In this document: positions 63,445 through 64,000 of the stretch, piece after piece | Position numbering within the stretch: position 1 is the stretch's first letter | Layout: every line of letters starts with the position of its first letter | Origin: Chrysomallon squamiferum | Lineage: Eukaryota; Mollusca; Gastropoda; Neomphalida; Peltospiridae | Length of the DNA stretch: 64,000 nt | Direction of reading: 5' to 3' | Assembly (NCBI GenBank): GCA_012295275.1 | Contig: CM022668.1 | Coordinates: 8,612,818 to 8,676,817, forward strand | Program-made: the position numbers and the translations under genes | Notes under the pieces: generated by a model | Database searches by the model: none | Told to the model about the DNA's origin: nothing | What the model saw: only the letters and a program-made list of their open reading frames with translations

Positions 63445-64000
63445 TCTGTAAATCTGATCCAGATTTTGCTTAGTCACGACACATGACTGGCTAACAGTGG
63501 CCAAGGACATGTAGTCTTGTATTGACTAGTATTGATCCGTTTTCGCGAAGAACAATTAGTGTTTACTAAGAAAACCAAACAAGAGAACAAAAACCACATA
63601 TATCGGGTACAGCAGTTTTCACGTAAGTGCTATTTAGAGATTACTTGAAATAATTTCAATATTTGCCAACCGATGTTCGAGCAAACAGTGGCTGTATTTC
63701 ACTCATGAATAGCTCAGTGTGCTCCAACGTCGTCATAGCAAGGATTCGTACACAGAAAGGAGGATGCACTGAAGTCATTCCGGAGCGAGGGACGCAAATT
63801 CACCCGATCGATCCTCCATATGTGCTGTTTGCCTCCTTCGTGAACTTCCAGCCTTGCCGCGTGTCATAAAAGTTTATCCCAAACGATTTTATACCTGTCT
63901 ATCTCCCTACCTACCTGTCTGTCGTCTTTCTGTCTGTCTGTCTGTCTCTCTCTATCTATTTTTATATGTAAGTAATGCTTAATAATGTAAATAAAATGTT
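63090..64000. other. Right end: ACT and ATT repeats and an unassigned unique block
   Basis: ACT triplets at 63090-63165 and a long ATT run at 63357-63445. The block 63660-63870 is GC-richer with a 68-codon plus-strand frame of no recognised family. TCTG/CTAC tracts close the window. Confidence 0.6.

Overview
The window is animal nuclear DNA: AT-rich, intron-bearing and packed with microsatellites and minisatellites. Nothing in it looks bacterial or viral. Its style (long CATA, CA, CT and AAT arrays, a mollusc-like Cys-rich peptide cluster, an invertebrate-type carbohydrate sulfotransferase, Tigger and LINE debris) suggests a lophotrochozoan, most likely a coleoid cephalopod. That assignment is inference; no taxon-specific marker was tested.

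The most interesting content is a cluster of nine loci (called DL1-DL9 here) for small secreted six-cysteine peptides, spread from 2.3 to 49.3 kb. All share the spacing C-x8-C-x6-C-x12-C-x5/6-CC (beta-/big-defensin-like), with DL4 and DL5 as variants. The usual architecture is a signal-peptide exon ending in phase 1, an optional microexon of 9 or 15 nt, a cysteine exon of 117 or 120 nt in phase 1-1, and a tiny last coding exon of one to five codons. DL1 and DL2 are tandem copies on the minus strand, and DL2 is broken. DL3 and DL4 are minus, DL5, DL6 and DL7 are plus, DL8 and DL9 are minus. Eight of the nine carry ACGTGGC or a one-base relative about 76-98 bp before the start codon, so co-regulation is likely. 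DL4 has lost Cys1 but gained a cysteine elsewhere, and its first donor lies in an array of twelve near-identical donors. DL9 has fused its first exons and lost its ancestral ATG.

Between DL2 and DL3 lies a very large single-exon gene (11359-19533), about 2,724 residues if two compensating indels are allowed for. It encodes a low-complexity protein: 44-residue Ser/Tyr repeats, then Gly/Tyr/Lys repeats, then decapeptide repeats (RSPYGE type, then GDEGIPYGR type), and a short C-terminal Cys/His domain that resembles domains linked to transposable elements. It is followed by about 3.6 kb of decayed tandem repeat.

The right part (50-64 kb) holds a LINE C-terminal fragment, minisatellites, a 594-bp Tigger/pogo-type element, and a Golgi-type carbohydrate sulfotransferase with an intact catalytic ORF but a problem in its N-terminal frame. 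Most of the remaining sequence is simple repeats and AT-rich spacer.
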